A stretch of 64,000 nucleotides of DNA from Branchiostoma floridae (lineage: Eukaryota > Chordata > Leptocardii > Amphioxiformes > Branchiostomatidae), in assembly GCF_000003815.2 (NCBI RefSeq), contig NC_049992.1:15788391-15852390 (forward strand), given 5' to 3'. The position numbers were made by a program, and so were the translations under genes. Under the pieces are notes generated by a model, which was not told where the DNA came from, ran no database searches, and saw only the letters and a list, made by a program, of their open reading frames with translations. Positions 1 through 13,100 of this stretch are shown one piece after another. How positions within the stretch are numbered: position 1 is the stretch's first letter; the number at the start of each line of letters is the position of its first letter.

Positions 1-701
1 CATTCTTGCCCTGTTTCTAAAGAAAGACAAGGGTAAGGCAGTGTGAAAAATTGGCAAATGGCAGCTGTACAAGTACTCCTTGTTGTCCTTTATCCAAACA
101 TCAAGGCTGAAAACTTTCTACTCACTTTAAGTGTGGTGTAATCAGTACCTTTCAAACCCTTTCCTGAAAAAAAACATGACCGTGTAGGTATACGCCCCCA
201 CCCACTGTTGTATGTGTTGGCAGCAAGGCTATTTTGGGGATTTGCAGTACTCAGACTCTGTATTTAGTGGTGTTTGACAGTCATTTCAATGGAACCTTTT
301 GCACAGCGCATTACCGAACATTGGCTTCCTAAGTGATATTTCCAGTCTCCTTTTTGTTGCAGCAAATTGTTGATCTGATTCTGAGAATTCTTTTCCGAGA
401 CATTTTACTTTTGTCATTTTATCTAGTTAGCACAGCATTTTGTAACCTGACCAGCATTCAATTATAATGTGTGTAATCCTTATCAAAATACTCTCATTCC
501 ACTTGCCTTACAATTCCCTGTTCTTCTTTAGGCAAAGCTCCCCTCCAGCTTTTCAAATAGAATAATCCTGAAAGAAGAGCTCTGTTTTATCAGCTTCATC
601 AGGAGGGAATTACATTAATCAGACATGCTCTATTAATTACCAAAATTATCTCTCCCAAAGGAACAAACTAAAGCATGTGCAATTCTTCTAGTCTTTGACT
701 C

Positions 702-1087
702 CTTTCTGTCTGAGGCACGATCTACACACAGTTTTTTTTCCGATATCAGCGAGCCTACAACCTCTCACCGACAGCTTTTTTATATCGTCTAGATGGAACT
801 ACTATATCGCCATTATGATATCGGGAAAATTTCTCCCGAAAGGTCCGGACCATTCGTACGATACCTTACCGATAGCTTAGCAGGGGTCCCCGACAGCTTC
901 GCGCGCGTGTAGATGCTTCCCGACTTCGGGAAGGCTCATTAGCATATAACGCCATCTGGAAAATCGCGCTATATGTTTATGACTACAAGCGCCATGGGTG
1001 TCCGGCCCCCTACGTTCTAGATCCCTCCCGACATCTCCACAGATATCGGTAAAAACTGTGTGTAGACTGGGCCTGAGAGAGGAAAGT
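702..1087. mobile_element. Foldback/MITE-like element with about 40-bp inverted ends
   Basis: The left arm, about 702-747, contains TCTACACACAG and CGATATC. The right arm, about 1042-1087, contains GATATCGG and CTGTGTGTAGA. The arms are reverse complements with scattered mismatches. The interior is GC-rich and partly palindromic (for example GGTCCGGACC near 842). It carries short open frames on the plus strand that I take to be noncoding. No transposase is present. I could not fix the target-site duplication. Confidence 0.7.
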
Positions 1088-3932
1088 TTGAAAGCTGTTC
1101 AGGTGTATATCATTATCAATTTTCTGACATTTGCCTTGCTACATGTATATAACGCGGGCCGCCCTAAGACGGTCCCCGTCGTAAGACGGTACGGATTTTT
1201 TGCTGATCTTATTATCCATAAGTACACCGTGTTTGTTGCCACTGACTATGCTGATTACAAAGGTAAATAAACCAAGTCCATGCACACAGCTTTAATTTGC
1301 ATTCCAAGTATACTTTAACATATTTACTTCATGTTTTTTAAGAGCAGAATTCTAACAGTAATGTTGACAGTGCTGAATCACTGCGGTCACCGGCCTCTGC
1401 GTATTGGCGGCTCGTGTCGCTAACTATACGAACTCATCCAAGCAGTCATACAACTGCCATGATACACATAAATAAAGCTCCATAAAACACTATGAATATG
1501 GGTCTTCAAATGTTTGTTGAGTAGAAAAGCAACCAAAAGGAAGCGACATAAACATTGCCACCATTGTACTCCCAAGGGAGTGTGGCCGTGAAGGTGGCAG
1601 ACTAGAGAACGCTCCAAAGATTTATTTGACTGTAACAAATGATTCGTGCTGTCTATGAAAATAAGACTTGACAGAGAGATGTAGATGATATTTTCATATA
1701 ATCAGACGGAGTTTTGTTGATGTTGGCGGTGTCGTTTTTTCGTAATATTTTTTTAGTCGGGCATTCACAATCAGTGCATTCAGCCCATTGCCCGTAAAAC
1801 ATCAGCTGGATTGTTCTAGGTACAGCCTTCCTCATGTGAGACAAGAAGTACATACAGTCACGATTTTACTGTCAAAAGAAAGCTAAAATATCATACTATT
1901 AATTTTTTTCTGTGTACTTAAATTTACCACTTACTTCTGAAGAGAGCAAAATATAAAAAAAAGCGTACCGAGTTAGGCACACTGTCCAGCGTAGCACAAA
2001 ATTGGAAGGTTACATACACGAAATTGTCTCTCAGTGTTTGCCGCTTGTAACACGCAGCGCGAAAGGTTCATGAACCACATGAATGCATTTCTTATTCAAG
2101 TATGTTGTTCAAATCTATGAGTAAAAAATTCAGTCATCAAAATTTGACCACTCTCAGGCAACTAGCGATGGAGCGCCATGAGTTTGAGCGCAAGAAAAAG
2201 CGTACCGTGTTGGGGCACCTCCCGTTACAGGTCAAGTAATGGGGCACATACCATACCACCTTTCAGATGTTGGGTTTTCATTTTCATTGCCAAGATGTAC
2301 AAGTTTCATTTGCATGCATGTTGTAATCATAGCTTTTCTAAAGACAGATGTTCAGGCTGAACTTCAGGTTATTAAAAGGTTGACACACACTTAGTACATG
2401 TATTTATGGACATCTTTAGTACCTTGTGTATTGGAAACCCATTGCCATAATGTAATGTGGTATTTCAAGAAAAAATGCTGAAAAATCTTCACACATTTTT
2501 ATCCCTATAGTTAGTTTGTTATTAGTGGGCAGATGAGAGCACACATTTACAGTCGGGATGTCAGGGTAGCCTTTACTTCCAATCACCTGTGACCTCCTAG
2601 CTGTGTGTGTCCCTGAACAGGATTTCTTTGTAAGTCCAAACATGTGTCTGCTACACCTTCTGTCATGCTGTGATCCTCATGAAAAATGTCTCGCCCTTTG
2701 TAAAAAAAATAGTAGTGCTTCCAAGGTGTCAGTAGAAAAATGAAAACATTGACATTTTCAAAGAATAGAGCAGGCAAAGGGTTACCAAAGGCATAAGTCA
2801 ACAGTCATGAAAGCTTTCCTAACCTACATTCTAATCCTTTGTAAAGTCGATACCTCCTACTATGCATGACTTCCAAACAATGTATGTAAGTCTGCCTGTT
2901 CACACAAACCTCGTGCTGGAAACAAAAACAAAATGCTTCTAGAAAAGCAGATGTCATGAGGTGCCTCTGAACTAATGCATGCTTTCATTACATCTTCACT
3001 GGTCCTATGAATGACCGAAATTTCTTTCTTCAGAAAAATGTTGATGAGTTGGCCCATGCTGTTATGTAAGAGTTCAATATCTGAACAATTTTGGTAGATG
3101 CTCTTGTGTTTTGGACACCTGTTAGAGTACTACAAAAAGACTATTAAAACTGAGAAGCAGTTACTGCAGAATGTACCAACTTTATCAAGTGCTGTATAGA
3201 CAATGCTGTCTGCCTTCCTTTTCTATAAAAAGATATGTAGTCTTTACTACACGGTTTCCTACTGACAAGAGAAAATAATTGTAGTGACTCCTCCAAGTGA
3301 GACCCTGCAGGTCAAGCAGCACATCTTACCTGCTTAAAGAACCGTGAAAACTGTGGGCTATGTTTGGAGCACCTGGAGATTAGCTGATTTGTTGTAAAGA
3401 AAGCAGAAGGTAAAGACTTAAGCAACGCATAATTGACAGCAGTGTACCTCACAGGTAATACAAACACAACAGTAGTGGGGTTTTCTTGTTTAACATTGTC
3501 CACCCTTGACCCAGTCAAAGGGGTGAGATCACAGAGTAAAACAGAGTATCCAGTTGCCAGCTCTTGAGGTTTTTGATGTGATACTTCCTTTTGTAAACTG
3601 GGTTATTGTGGTTTTCTCACTTACATCTCTGCCTTGTGCCTCATTGAGCCGTATTGCAGTCAAAAACAACAAGTACTGAAACATGGTATAGCCCAAGTCT
3701 CCCCTCATTAGTGTACCTGCATTCTTCAGATTCTTCCCCCACCCTACCTGTCCCCCCCCTCCCAGAGCCCCAGTGTTCAGGTGTCCCAGATCCTGTATCA
3801 CTGGCACAGTCAACCCTCTTGGCAAGAGTAGTGTTGTTTTTAATTTGCTCCAACTGGTATTGGGGTTAACTTGCCACAGATTCCGCTCTGCCAGGCTGTA
3901 ACTAGGTGATGAGGCTAATACAGTAATAGACG
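1088..3932. other. Noncoding stretch upstream of LDLa-1
   Basis: No exon with family similarity is seen in this stretch or in 1-701. Short open frames on both strands have no recognisable composition or motifs. It is either a perlecan intron or upstream flank, depending on whether LDLa-1 is internal or first. A TATAAAA string near 3223 is about 700 bases from the possible start and is not convincing as a core promoter. Confidence 0.5.
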
Positions 3933-3978
3933 ATGGCTGATCCTCACCTCATCTTGTGGCTTGTTTGTGTTGTTGCAG

Positions 3979-4119
3979 CGGGACCAGGTGGGACACAAGC
4001 TCCTCCGCCGGCGTGTGAAGATGATGATTTCCGCTGCGACACCGGCGAGTGTATCCCGCGAGGTCTGGTCTGCGACGGCATCGCACACTGTCGTGATGAG
4101 TCGGATGAATCCCGTTGTG
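3979..4119 (+). CDS. HSPG2: Exon: LDL-receptor class A repeat 1
   Basis: Phase 1-1 exon of 141 nt, with acceptor TTGTTGCAG and donor GTAAGT. It encodes a short Gly/Pro linker and one six-cysteine LDLa repeat with the calcium-binding end [10 protein letters not shown]; the usual Asp before the fifth Cys is His (IAHC). LDLa repeats form part of perlecan domain II. An ATG at 3933 in the same frame, with stops TAA TAG just upstream and a good initiation context, would add a signal-peptide-like start (core [12 protein letters not shown]). The exon could therefore be the first coding exon. The LDLa call is certain; the exon type is not. Confidence 0.85.
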
Positions 4120-7100
4120 GTAAGTGCTCTTGCTTATGCTCTAGCTGCTGGAGTGTGTCCGTGGCATGGTGCCATTAACGAGGATGTCACATGCATACCA
4201 TAACATAACTCAAACTCCTAGAAAAACAACCATCCTCAGCACCAGGATTTACTGATAATTTCTACAGACACCAAATCAAGATTTTCTGTCTTTAATAACC
4301 GTTACTTGAGTAACATGTGATAAGAAATTTGTCAGAATGGATTTATAAATTATGGCATGGTTGAAGCCAGCTATTGACTCCGATGGACTTGATAACCGTC
4401 TCCTGTGGATTCCATTGGTTAGGTCACATTGAATCATCACGAGCTGTAAGATATCTATGATTTCTGGTCTGGAATATTGTTTTGCCATGATTGGGTGACA
4501 TTTGTAGCTGTCACGCATTATTTACCACTACTTATGTTTCCAATTAAGGGCAGTATGATGCTTGTAAGAGGGAGTTAACTAACCACACTTAATGTGCTCC
4601 AAGTGTAGGTTTGAAGTCTGCAGGATACTCTTGTTCCATCATTTTACTTTGCAAATAATTCAAAGACTAGCTTCGTAGATTTATCAAAGATTGTGTTCTT
4701 AATGGGAAAAAATCCAGCCCTTGTGGATTGGCTATGGATTAAAGCACCCTGACAAAATGACTTATGATGTCTTGTAGATGTGTTGGCTTTCCTTGGGAGT
4801 GCCAGCTTTGACAGGGCCCTCCCCCTTAGACCTTAAGAATGACTGTGCCCTTTTTGGTTACTTTTGAAGTTTCCCAGGTGGCAGTTATGTTTCCCTTGGT
4901 TCCAAGCAGACCTTTGCAGTAAAAGTCTTATCCTCCCCCAGGCTCACAATTAGGCACAGGGGCAAGCTCATATGTCAGCGTTAAATGCTAGATTTTGGCA
5001 CACAATGTTATGTCATGGAGCATGATTTTATGATTGCACCTTTGTGGTAAAATGGTTGTCAACAGCCACATGTACTTTGTGAGTGACAGTAGAAGTTAAA
5101 ACGCAATGCCACATGGCATGTGAACTTAGTGGAAGGATTGGTGACAACTGTCACTTTGTTTTACTCCGTCAATATGCAAATCCAAATGATACAAACTGAT
5201 AAAAACTCAGTTCAAAAGTGAGGAGGTTTCATGTTAAAGTGGATAGACTATACTATGTTAATTTTTATTCTGTTTACAGCCATGGCAGCAGAATGAGTAT
5301 TGCTTTCTAAGGACTCTGTAGATGGTTGCTCTTTGCCGAATATGTATTAAACGTTGAAAGAAGCAAACATTCAACTAGTTTCTGTTGCTTATTTAAAGGT
5401 TAGTGGAACTTCCCTTCATCAGAAAGAACACAATCCTGAACTTCAGCTTTAGCATTGCTGACATGTGGTAGGTTACCTGAAATAAAAGAATGGTTTATTT
5501 GGTTAGACCCTGGACCCCCATGATTTAAACAATCATTACCCACAAAGGTCAGGGTTACAGTCCTGTATCAGGCTAACTTAGCCGCTAAGCAGATAGGCTG
5601 GAACGAAACTTCTCGGCCTCAGTATTTATGCTGTGTTGTTACAAAACACTGTTGAATTTGATATAACAGTGCTGGAGTCATAGGGTATGAAAACATGACC
5701 TAGTCTGTTGGTCTGACTTTGGGTCTGGTTTCACCATTATAGCCACTTTTATTTTTCTAAGATTTTATGTTTCAGACCATTAGTTCTACATCTTTTTCTA
5801 AGCGTCCTTAGTGGCCTTTCTGCTGCGGGCAGACACAAGACCTCCCTGGCATATTCCCTCCTGACATATGAACTTTCTAGGCATAAAACCTGGCCGTGAT
5901 ATGTTGAAAATCGCAAATATGTCCTTTCTCACAACAAATTGTGCAAATGCCTGCAAAAAGGCAGCAATCTTTTTCTAATGTACAGTTAGCGTGTATTAGC
6001 TGCTGGGAAGCTTGATTTAAGAGCACTGTTCAAGTAGTATTAACATGTGAACTGTTACAAATGTAGGTATTGTAATAGAAACCTTTACTTGAATGACCCC
6101 ATCACTTTACACCTGTTCAAGCCATTGTTTCTCTGAAACAATCAAGGTTGAATACTGCTGTTCTTGTTTGTTTACTTTGTTTATCATTTGCCTAGTGACT
6201 CACAATAGTAAACATGGCCCCTTGTCCCCCAAGTTCACTGGAGATATAGAAATAACAAATTTGGTGTAGAAAGTGAAATCATACTGTAGAACTTTCCAGA
6301 CTTAGATAAGAATGTAGGTTTATGCACATCTATAAGACATGTCTACACTTACCAGAGAAATAATTAGTCATTGACCGTTCTAGTCTCCTCCTTTTTAGGC
6401 AAACATATTTTGCTGACAATTTTTATGTTCTCCATTCAAGAGTACTTTTTTTACTGTATCGCAACATGTCTTTGTATCACTTTGTTCAGAAATGCTCGTG
6501 TTGTGTTAAATTCTTGTTATATTATAGTTCTAGAAACATGAGATTCTCTGGACCTCCTGGCTAGCTCTGGAGTCAACCCAATTCTCCTGAATACAGTCTG
6601 ACTATGTGGAAAATATGTTGAAACAAATGTGTTTTCCTGGTCAGTAGTTTCACAAGGTGTCAGTGATACAACTTTTATTTGCACAGTAACAGTGAAATGT
6701 ACAACACAATTAACATCTATTATCATAATACCGGTACGTTTACGACGATTTCTCTAGCCATACTGATTTGACAAATTGTCAACGCATCATTTTCTCCAGT
6801 TACATGTTGCTGTTATAGGTTACCCTTGCCACTTCTTCTGTGTAACTTTTCTGCCACTCTTGTCCTGCTAAAAGCGTAATATTGTAATTGTAACACGCCG
6901 CGGAATTACACGGCGAACGGGCGCGTGGTTGGGAGGGGGTACAAAATACCGGTAGGAAGAAACACGGCACAATTAACTGCCGCTATGTACATTTATACAT
7001 CCTCTGATGTTCCTTCCTTTTCTGTCAGTAAATGCATAAAACATAAACCTGCATGAGCATACAAAATGTCATGAGAAAACGGACGTATACTGTCAAGAAT

Positions 7101-10100
7101 TTTCATTTAACTTCTGTCCGTCACAACCGCTATGACGTAACACTTCACTGCTAGCGTAGATATAAAAATGGCGGGAAAATGGCTGCGTACGTTCAATTTT
7201 GCCCATTCAGTCGTAGATCCGGGCTATTATGCAACGGTTCTTCACACTTTTACATGAGTTGTAGGTCACCAACAGAAATTCAAGATTGTTGTTGAATCAT
7301 GTTCGTCTTGTGCCGTGAGCATGTGTAATTATGATCTATATAAATTTGGCAATGAATGTGACAGTGTGTTCGTCCCACGATGAGCTGCCTACCCCGAAAT
7401 TTAAAAAAAAGTATACTGAAAACTTTTGGCCTTGTTGTCTTCGAATGCATTGTTATCGATGCTTTGTAAATGGTGTATTGGACACCTAGATGTCTGAAGT
7501 GTGCACAGCTCAGAAATAACTATTGTTGCATGTGTAGATCTCTTTAAGTTCCAGTATTTTTAATCTACCGGTATAAGTCTTACTACCGGTATTATGCCAA
7601 TGCATGTTACTGAGACTGAAAACAGTCCTTGTTGGAGCAACAGAACTTTTAGATGTAGCTTTGTTGAAATGTTTCTGTTTAGATGCAACTCAGATCAACA
7701 TAGCTATAAGGTTTCTAAATATTTTTGTACAAAGATATGTACCTATCAAGGTGGATTTAACGTCAAAGCCTGTTAGGTATTGAACTTCGCTGAAGCTCAT
7801 ACTGTTGGAATGTAAATGTTTGACATAATATATGAGGCCACAACATGCTCCCTGTGGTTTTATACTTCTCAGAATTTGGACAAGGTTTCAGACAAATGAT
7901 GATAAACCATAAATGAGTACAGGACAGGAGAGTAAAATGGCAAAATGAAATATGAATATGTATGGGGCTAATTGTCGACTATTTGCAAGAAATATGGATG
8001 GATTGGTTTTCATTAAAGAACAACCTTTCCCTTGCTTTTATATTTCCTTGCACTGCTCTTAGATTATTGGTAAAGTTAATCATGCTATATCATGATTATA
8101 TAGTAACTCTTTGTAAGGCAATCTACCTAGTTCCAATGTTGAAACCTAAGTATAGGATCTCTAAAGTCTTAGTGATATATTGTTACCCCCCCAAGATTTG
8201 ACCTTGAGATTTAACCATTGTACCCTTTTGCCAGATGTTTGTCCCTTGTCAATACCTGGGATTTCTCCTGTATGTACTGGAAAGCCTTTGAAGCCCATAT
8301 CAACTTTCCTGACAGATACTGACTATGTATACTCCCCATTATGACTTCTGAATGGAACCTTTTCTGTGTATGTAACATTACCCGCCCTTGTCATGAGATG
8401 AAAGAGATTGTGCTTCATCTTGTGATATTAACATAGAGTGGTTGAGTTGATTTTCTGTGCACAGTGTCTCTCATGAGACTTTAGAGATATATCTAATGCA
8501 TTTCTAACCACTAATAGCATTTTTGTCTAGACATGAATGTTTTTGAACCCCCTGCAGACTAAGACACTGATAATTTGTTACTAATGAGTGTCTTTAGGGA
8601 GAAGCTCATCGTTTCAATAATGATTGTCTATGGGTATTAACGTTACCTTATCAACTTTAAGTTTAGTGATTTAGTTTTTGCTCCCTACCTTTCAAAATGC
8701 ATATTTTGAATCCTGTAGAACTTGCTACATGAATTTGATGAAAGCTAGAGTGAAGCTCAACAGACTCCAATAAAAGTTCAGTTCGATCTGAAATGACATA
8801 AGAGACAATGTACAACAATGTACCATTCATTAACTATTGTTACTCCAATTACTGTAACATAACATCTTCAGCAAGAGTGCACTTGTGACACCTCTTCAAC
8901 AGCCTGACAATATCAAGTCCAATTTCAGTCTTGTGTGGGGTAAGTTTCATCATAGTTAGGAAGGCACATAGTAGCAATATATAAATGTACATTTGGCTAC
9001 TCTGAAAGTGACCATTGCCCATACAGTCAGATATTAGAGATAACATAGAACATAAAGTTTCATGTAACATGATGTTTCACAACTAGCTGTAGCTAGGATG
9101 TCCTTAGCTTTTGGCAGTCAGTCTTGTATTTTTGGACGAGGTACAAGTATGCTGGGTTTGACCACAGAGTCAGCATACATTGTATGTTCACCTTAGTTAC
9201 CATCCCATGTGGGCGGAATGGCTGCCTCTGGATACAGGATTGTACATTAATCCTCAGTGGTCTGTTCGGAGGGACAATGTGGGCAGGGACATACTGTAAA
9301 CCTTAAATTATCTAGAGACACTTTTTTTGACTCTAAATTTATAATGTCCCGAATATGTGTCCCCAGTAAGACTACTATACTAAAAACTAGTTCACCTGTG
9401 AATTTTAAACACCATGAAAACCTCCTTTTTCCTAATACTCTGAATTAGAAACACTGCAAAAGTAAGTGAATTTACAGTCACAGACAGACACATGGAGTTG
9501 TTGGCTTCCAGAACTGATTCAGACAGAAGTCTGGCAAATGCCAAAGGTGACCTTTTGGCCATGTCCTTCAACTTCTTATCCTCTGGGGCAGTAGAACAGA
9601 TAAACCTGGCAGCTGTGTGGAGGCAAATATGTCCTTGGTCTATAAATTATAGAAGTAAAATTCTCACTGGTATTAAGAAAGACTCCAGATTTGTACAATG
9701 TAGTTTGTGTTTTATTATGCTATTGGTGATTTTTGCTCACTATCTGATGCAGAAAACTTTATGGTGACTGTAAAAGACAAATACCGTTTGTATAAAGTCA
9801 ACATCTGAGAAGTGTATAACATATTTCAATTCCAGTGTAGCCATTCATGTCACTGAAATCTCTATTATGTGGTTCTGAAAAAGACTAGTTATGATTGCTC
9901 ACTACCAGATCGTATGTTTATCTGTGAGGGCAATCACACTGCATTGTTTTACTGGTCTTTGATTGATCGGAGTTCATTTTGAAAAAAAATCTTCTGGCCT
10001 TTACTACAGGAGAAATGACGAAATGTCAGATGTTCCTTCTTCACTTTTTACTTAAGTTTTTCAGGGCCTTTTTTCTGGACCGGTCCACATTGTATCTTTA

Positions 10101-13100
10101 TCTGTGAGGGCAAATACACTGCTGCATCATTGTTATACTGTTCTTTGATGATTGTTTGGAGTTGACTGTGAAAAAAAAATCTTCTGGCCTTCGCTACAGG
10201 AGAAATGACGAAATGTCAGATGTTACTAGAGACCACAGACGTTATTCCTGGTGCTTACATCCCACAATGTGAGGAGGACGGTTCATTCAAGACAACCCAG
10301 TGCCACGGGTCCACTGGCTACTGCTACTGCGCTCACCCAACTGATGGCACGCTTTATGAAGAGACTGGCAAACGTCCATGGGAGGAAGGCGAGGAACATG
10401 ACTGTGACACTTACTGGCAAACAGCAGGTAATGGGTCTTCTTTGTACAGCTCATGTCAGATTAAATCGAAGATGCATACTACAGGTAGTTGTCCACTTGA
10501 CACAACGATGCTACCTATAATTGAAACCTTAAGGTCAGTATATGTCCAGTGCTGTGTATTCACTTGTCTTGTTTCAGACAGTATATAGACCACAGATTAG
10601 GACATTATGGTGCTCCACATATATTTTTCAGCAATTGTCATTGACAGCCTAAATAGTACAAAGTGACAACAAACATAACATTCCATGGGCAACACAAGGC
10701 ATGATCTTCTCAAATCTGTTGAACTTAATGTTGCCAGGTCCTTCCAATTAATGGCAGATATACAATAAATTTTGTTGTAAGAAATGTAAAGAAGCTGTAC
10801 CCTGGTCTTTGAAACTGATCTCAGTAGTCCAGTGTTACATACATGTGTACATACAATGTATATTTATTGCTTGTCATTGATTGTTAAAACAATGTTACAT
10901 GTAAGTGGTACAGGTATATGGACATTACTGTTAACTATTGGCAGTAGATGTTTTACCTTGAGGCTCAAACATTGTAAAAGGTGATCCAGATACCACTCAT
11001 CAGTTTGAATTGTAACAATACTACTACCCATGAAATAGGAAAAGAGAAGACGAAATGTCAGAGGCTAGTAGAGACCACAGAGCCTATTCCTGGTGCTTAC
11101 ATCCCACAATGTGAGGAGGACGGTTCTTTCAAGACAACTCAGTGCCACGGGTCCACTGGCTACTGTTACTGTGCTCACCCCACTGACGGCACGCTTTATG
11201 AAGAGACTGGTATTCGCTTGTGGGAGGGGAGATCCATCCCTCACAACTGTGATACATACTGGCAAACAGCAGGTGAAAATCTAGTATCTTTAGACAATGA
11301 TAAACGTATTGCAAAGCTAATGTTTATTTTCAAAGGTTAACTTGTACATCTCAAATAGTGCAAAACTTGATTTGCAATCAGGAAGATCTGAAAGACTGAG
11401 CCCAATGAAATAATGTGGTATACAACATTGACTTAATATGTATATCACTCATACTGATAAGTCTTTCACAGCATATTTTACAATGGTGGTAGATCTTAGT
11501 TTGGGACCCCAATTGCTGGTGGAGGAATGATTTTGACTGTATGACTGCTTATGAACAGGACAAGAGAAGACGAAATGTCAGACGTTAGTAGAGACCACAG
11601 AGCCTATTCCTGGTGCTTACATCCCACAATGTGAGGAGGACGGTTCATTCAAGACAACCCAGTGCCGCGGGTCCACTGGCTACTGTTACTGTGCTCACCC
11701 AACTGACGGCACGCTTTATGACGAGACTGGCAAGGCCCAGTGGGAGGGGGGCATGGAACACGACTGTAACACATACTGGCAAACTGTTGGTACGTCAAAT
11801 TCGTGTACAATTCAAAATGATCAAGACTGCAACAATTTTTTAGTTGGTGAAAATATTATCAATCAAGTGGCTCCGATTCTTAGCATATCTGAAAAAAGGT
11901 CTATTGTAAAGGAGTGTGTATTTATGTATGTTGGGGCCTTGTAGTATTCTCTTTATCGATTGTTTCAAAGAGATCACCAAGGAAGGCATAATTCTAACAG
12001 AGTGATTTACAATATATGTCGACAACAGACCTGGTCTTGATGCGATGTTTTATAAATGCATGCATACAGGACAGGAAAAGACGAAATGTCAGACGTTAGT
12101 AGAGACCACAGAGCCTGTTCCTGGTGCTTACATCCCACAATGTGAGGAGGACGGTTCATTCAAGACGACGCAGTGCCATGGATCCACTGGCTACTGTTAC
12201 TGTGCTCACCCAACTGACGGCACGCTTTATGACGAGACTGGCAAGGCCCAGTGGGAGGGGGGCATGGAACACGACTGTGACACATACTGGCAAACTGTTG
12301 GTACGTTTAATCTATGTACAATTCAAAATGGTCGAGACTGCAACAGTTTGAGTTACTGAAAATACTATCAATTGACTGGCTACAGCTCTTTAGCATATCT
12401 GAAAAATGGTCTTTAAAGGAGTGTGTATGAATGGTGGGGCCTTGTAGCATTCTCTTAAACAAACATTTGAAGCAGATCGCCAAGGTAGGCATAATTTAAC
12501 CGAGTGATTTACATAAATTACAATATATGTCTACAACAGACAAGTCTTGATGCTATGTTTTATCTAACCTCTGTACAAATGCATGCATACAGGACAGGAA
12601 AGGACAAAATGTCAGATATTAGTAGAGACCACAGATGTTATTCCTGGTGCTTACATCCCACAATGTGAGGAGGACGGTTCATTCAAAACAACCCAGTGCT
12701 ATGGGTCCACTGGCTACTGCTACTGCGCTCACCCATCTGACGGCACGCTTTATGACGAGACTGGCAAGGCCCAGTGGGAGGGGGGCATGGAACATGCATA
12801 CGACTGTAACACATACTGGCAAACTGTTGGTACGTTTGACTAAATGACATGTACATTATCCTGAATGATCAACACTGCTGCAGCAACAATTTTAGTTGGT
12901 GTAATTGTTGTCTGTAGATTGATGATAATGCTTAGCAAAACTTAAGAAAAGGGTTAGAAGATTCTATGAAGGATTCAGTGACTGGTGTATGAATGTTTCT
13001 TTTTGACAAAGAATCTTTTGACAACAGCTGTAGTTGAGAGATCACCAAACAAGGTACATGCTTGAATCAAATTAGTTTGCAAGTACATATCAACAACAGA

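Larger units (their letters stand above)
4120..10199 (+). other. 6.1-kb intron before the TY array
   Basis: No further exon was found. Most of the stretch is AT-rich with short chance open frames. Around 6890-7200 it becomes CpG-rich, and this part holds the regulatory candidate listed separately. TACCGGTAT palindromic strings occur near 6729, 7569 and 7586 and may mark an old element I could not bound. A partial copy of the first TY exon lies at its 3' end. Confidence 0.6.

Noticed and set aside
3529-3825. 98-codon antisense frame upstream of LDLa-1
   Set aside because: No recognisable motif, no splice context, and Gly/Pro bias caused by a C-rich tract.
6722-7597. Possible 0.9-kb transposon bounded by TACCGGTAT strings
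   Set aside because: Only about 13 bases match at the ends and the motif occurs more than twice; boundaries are not supportable.
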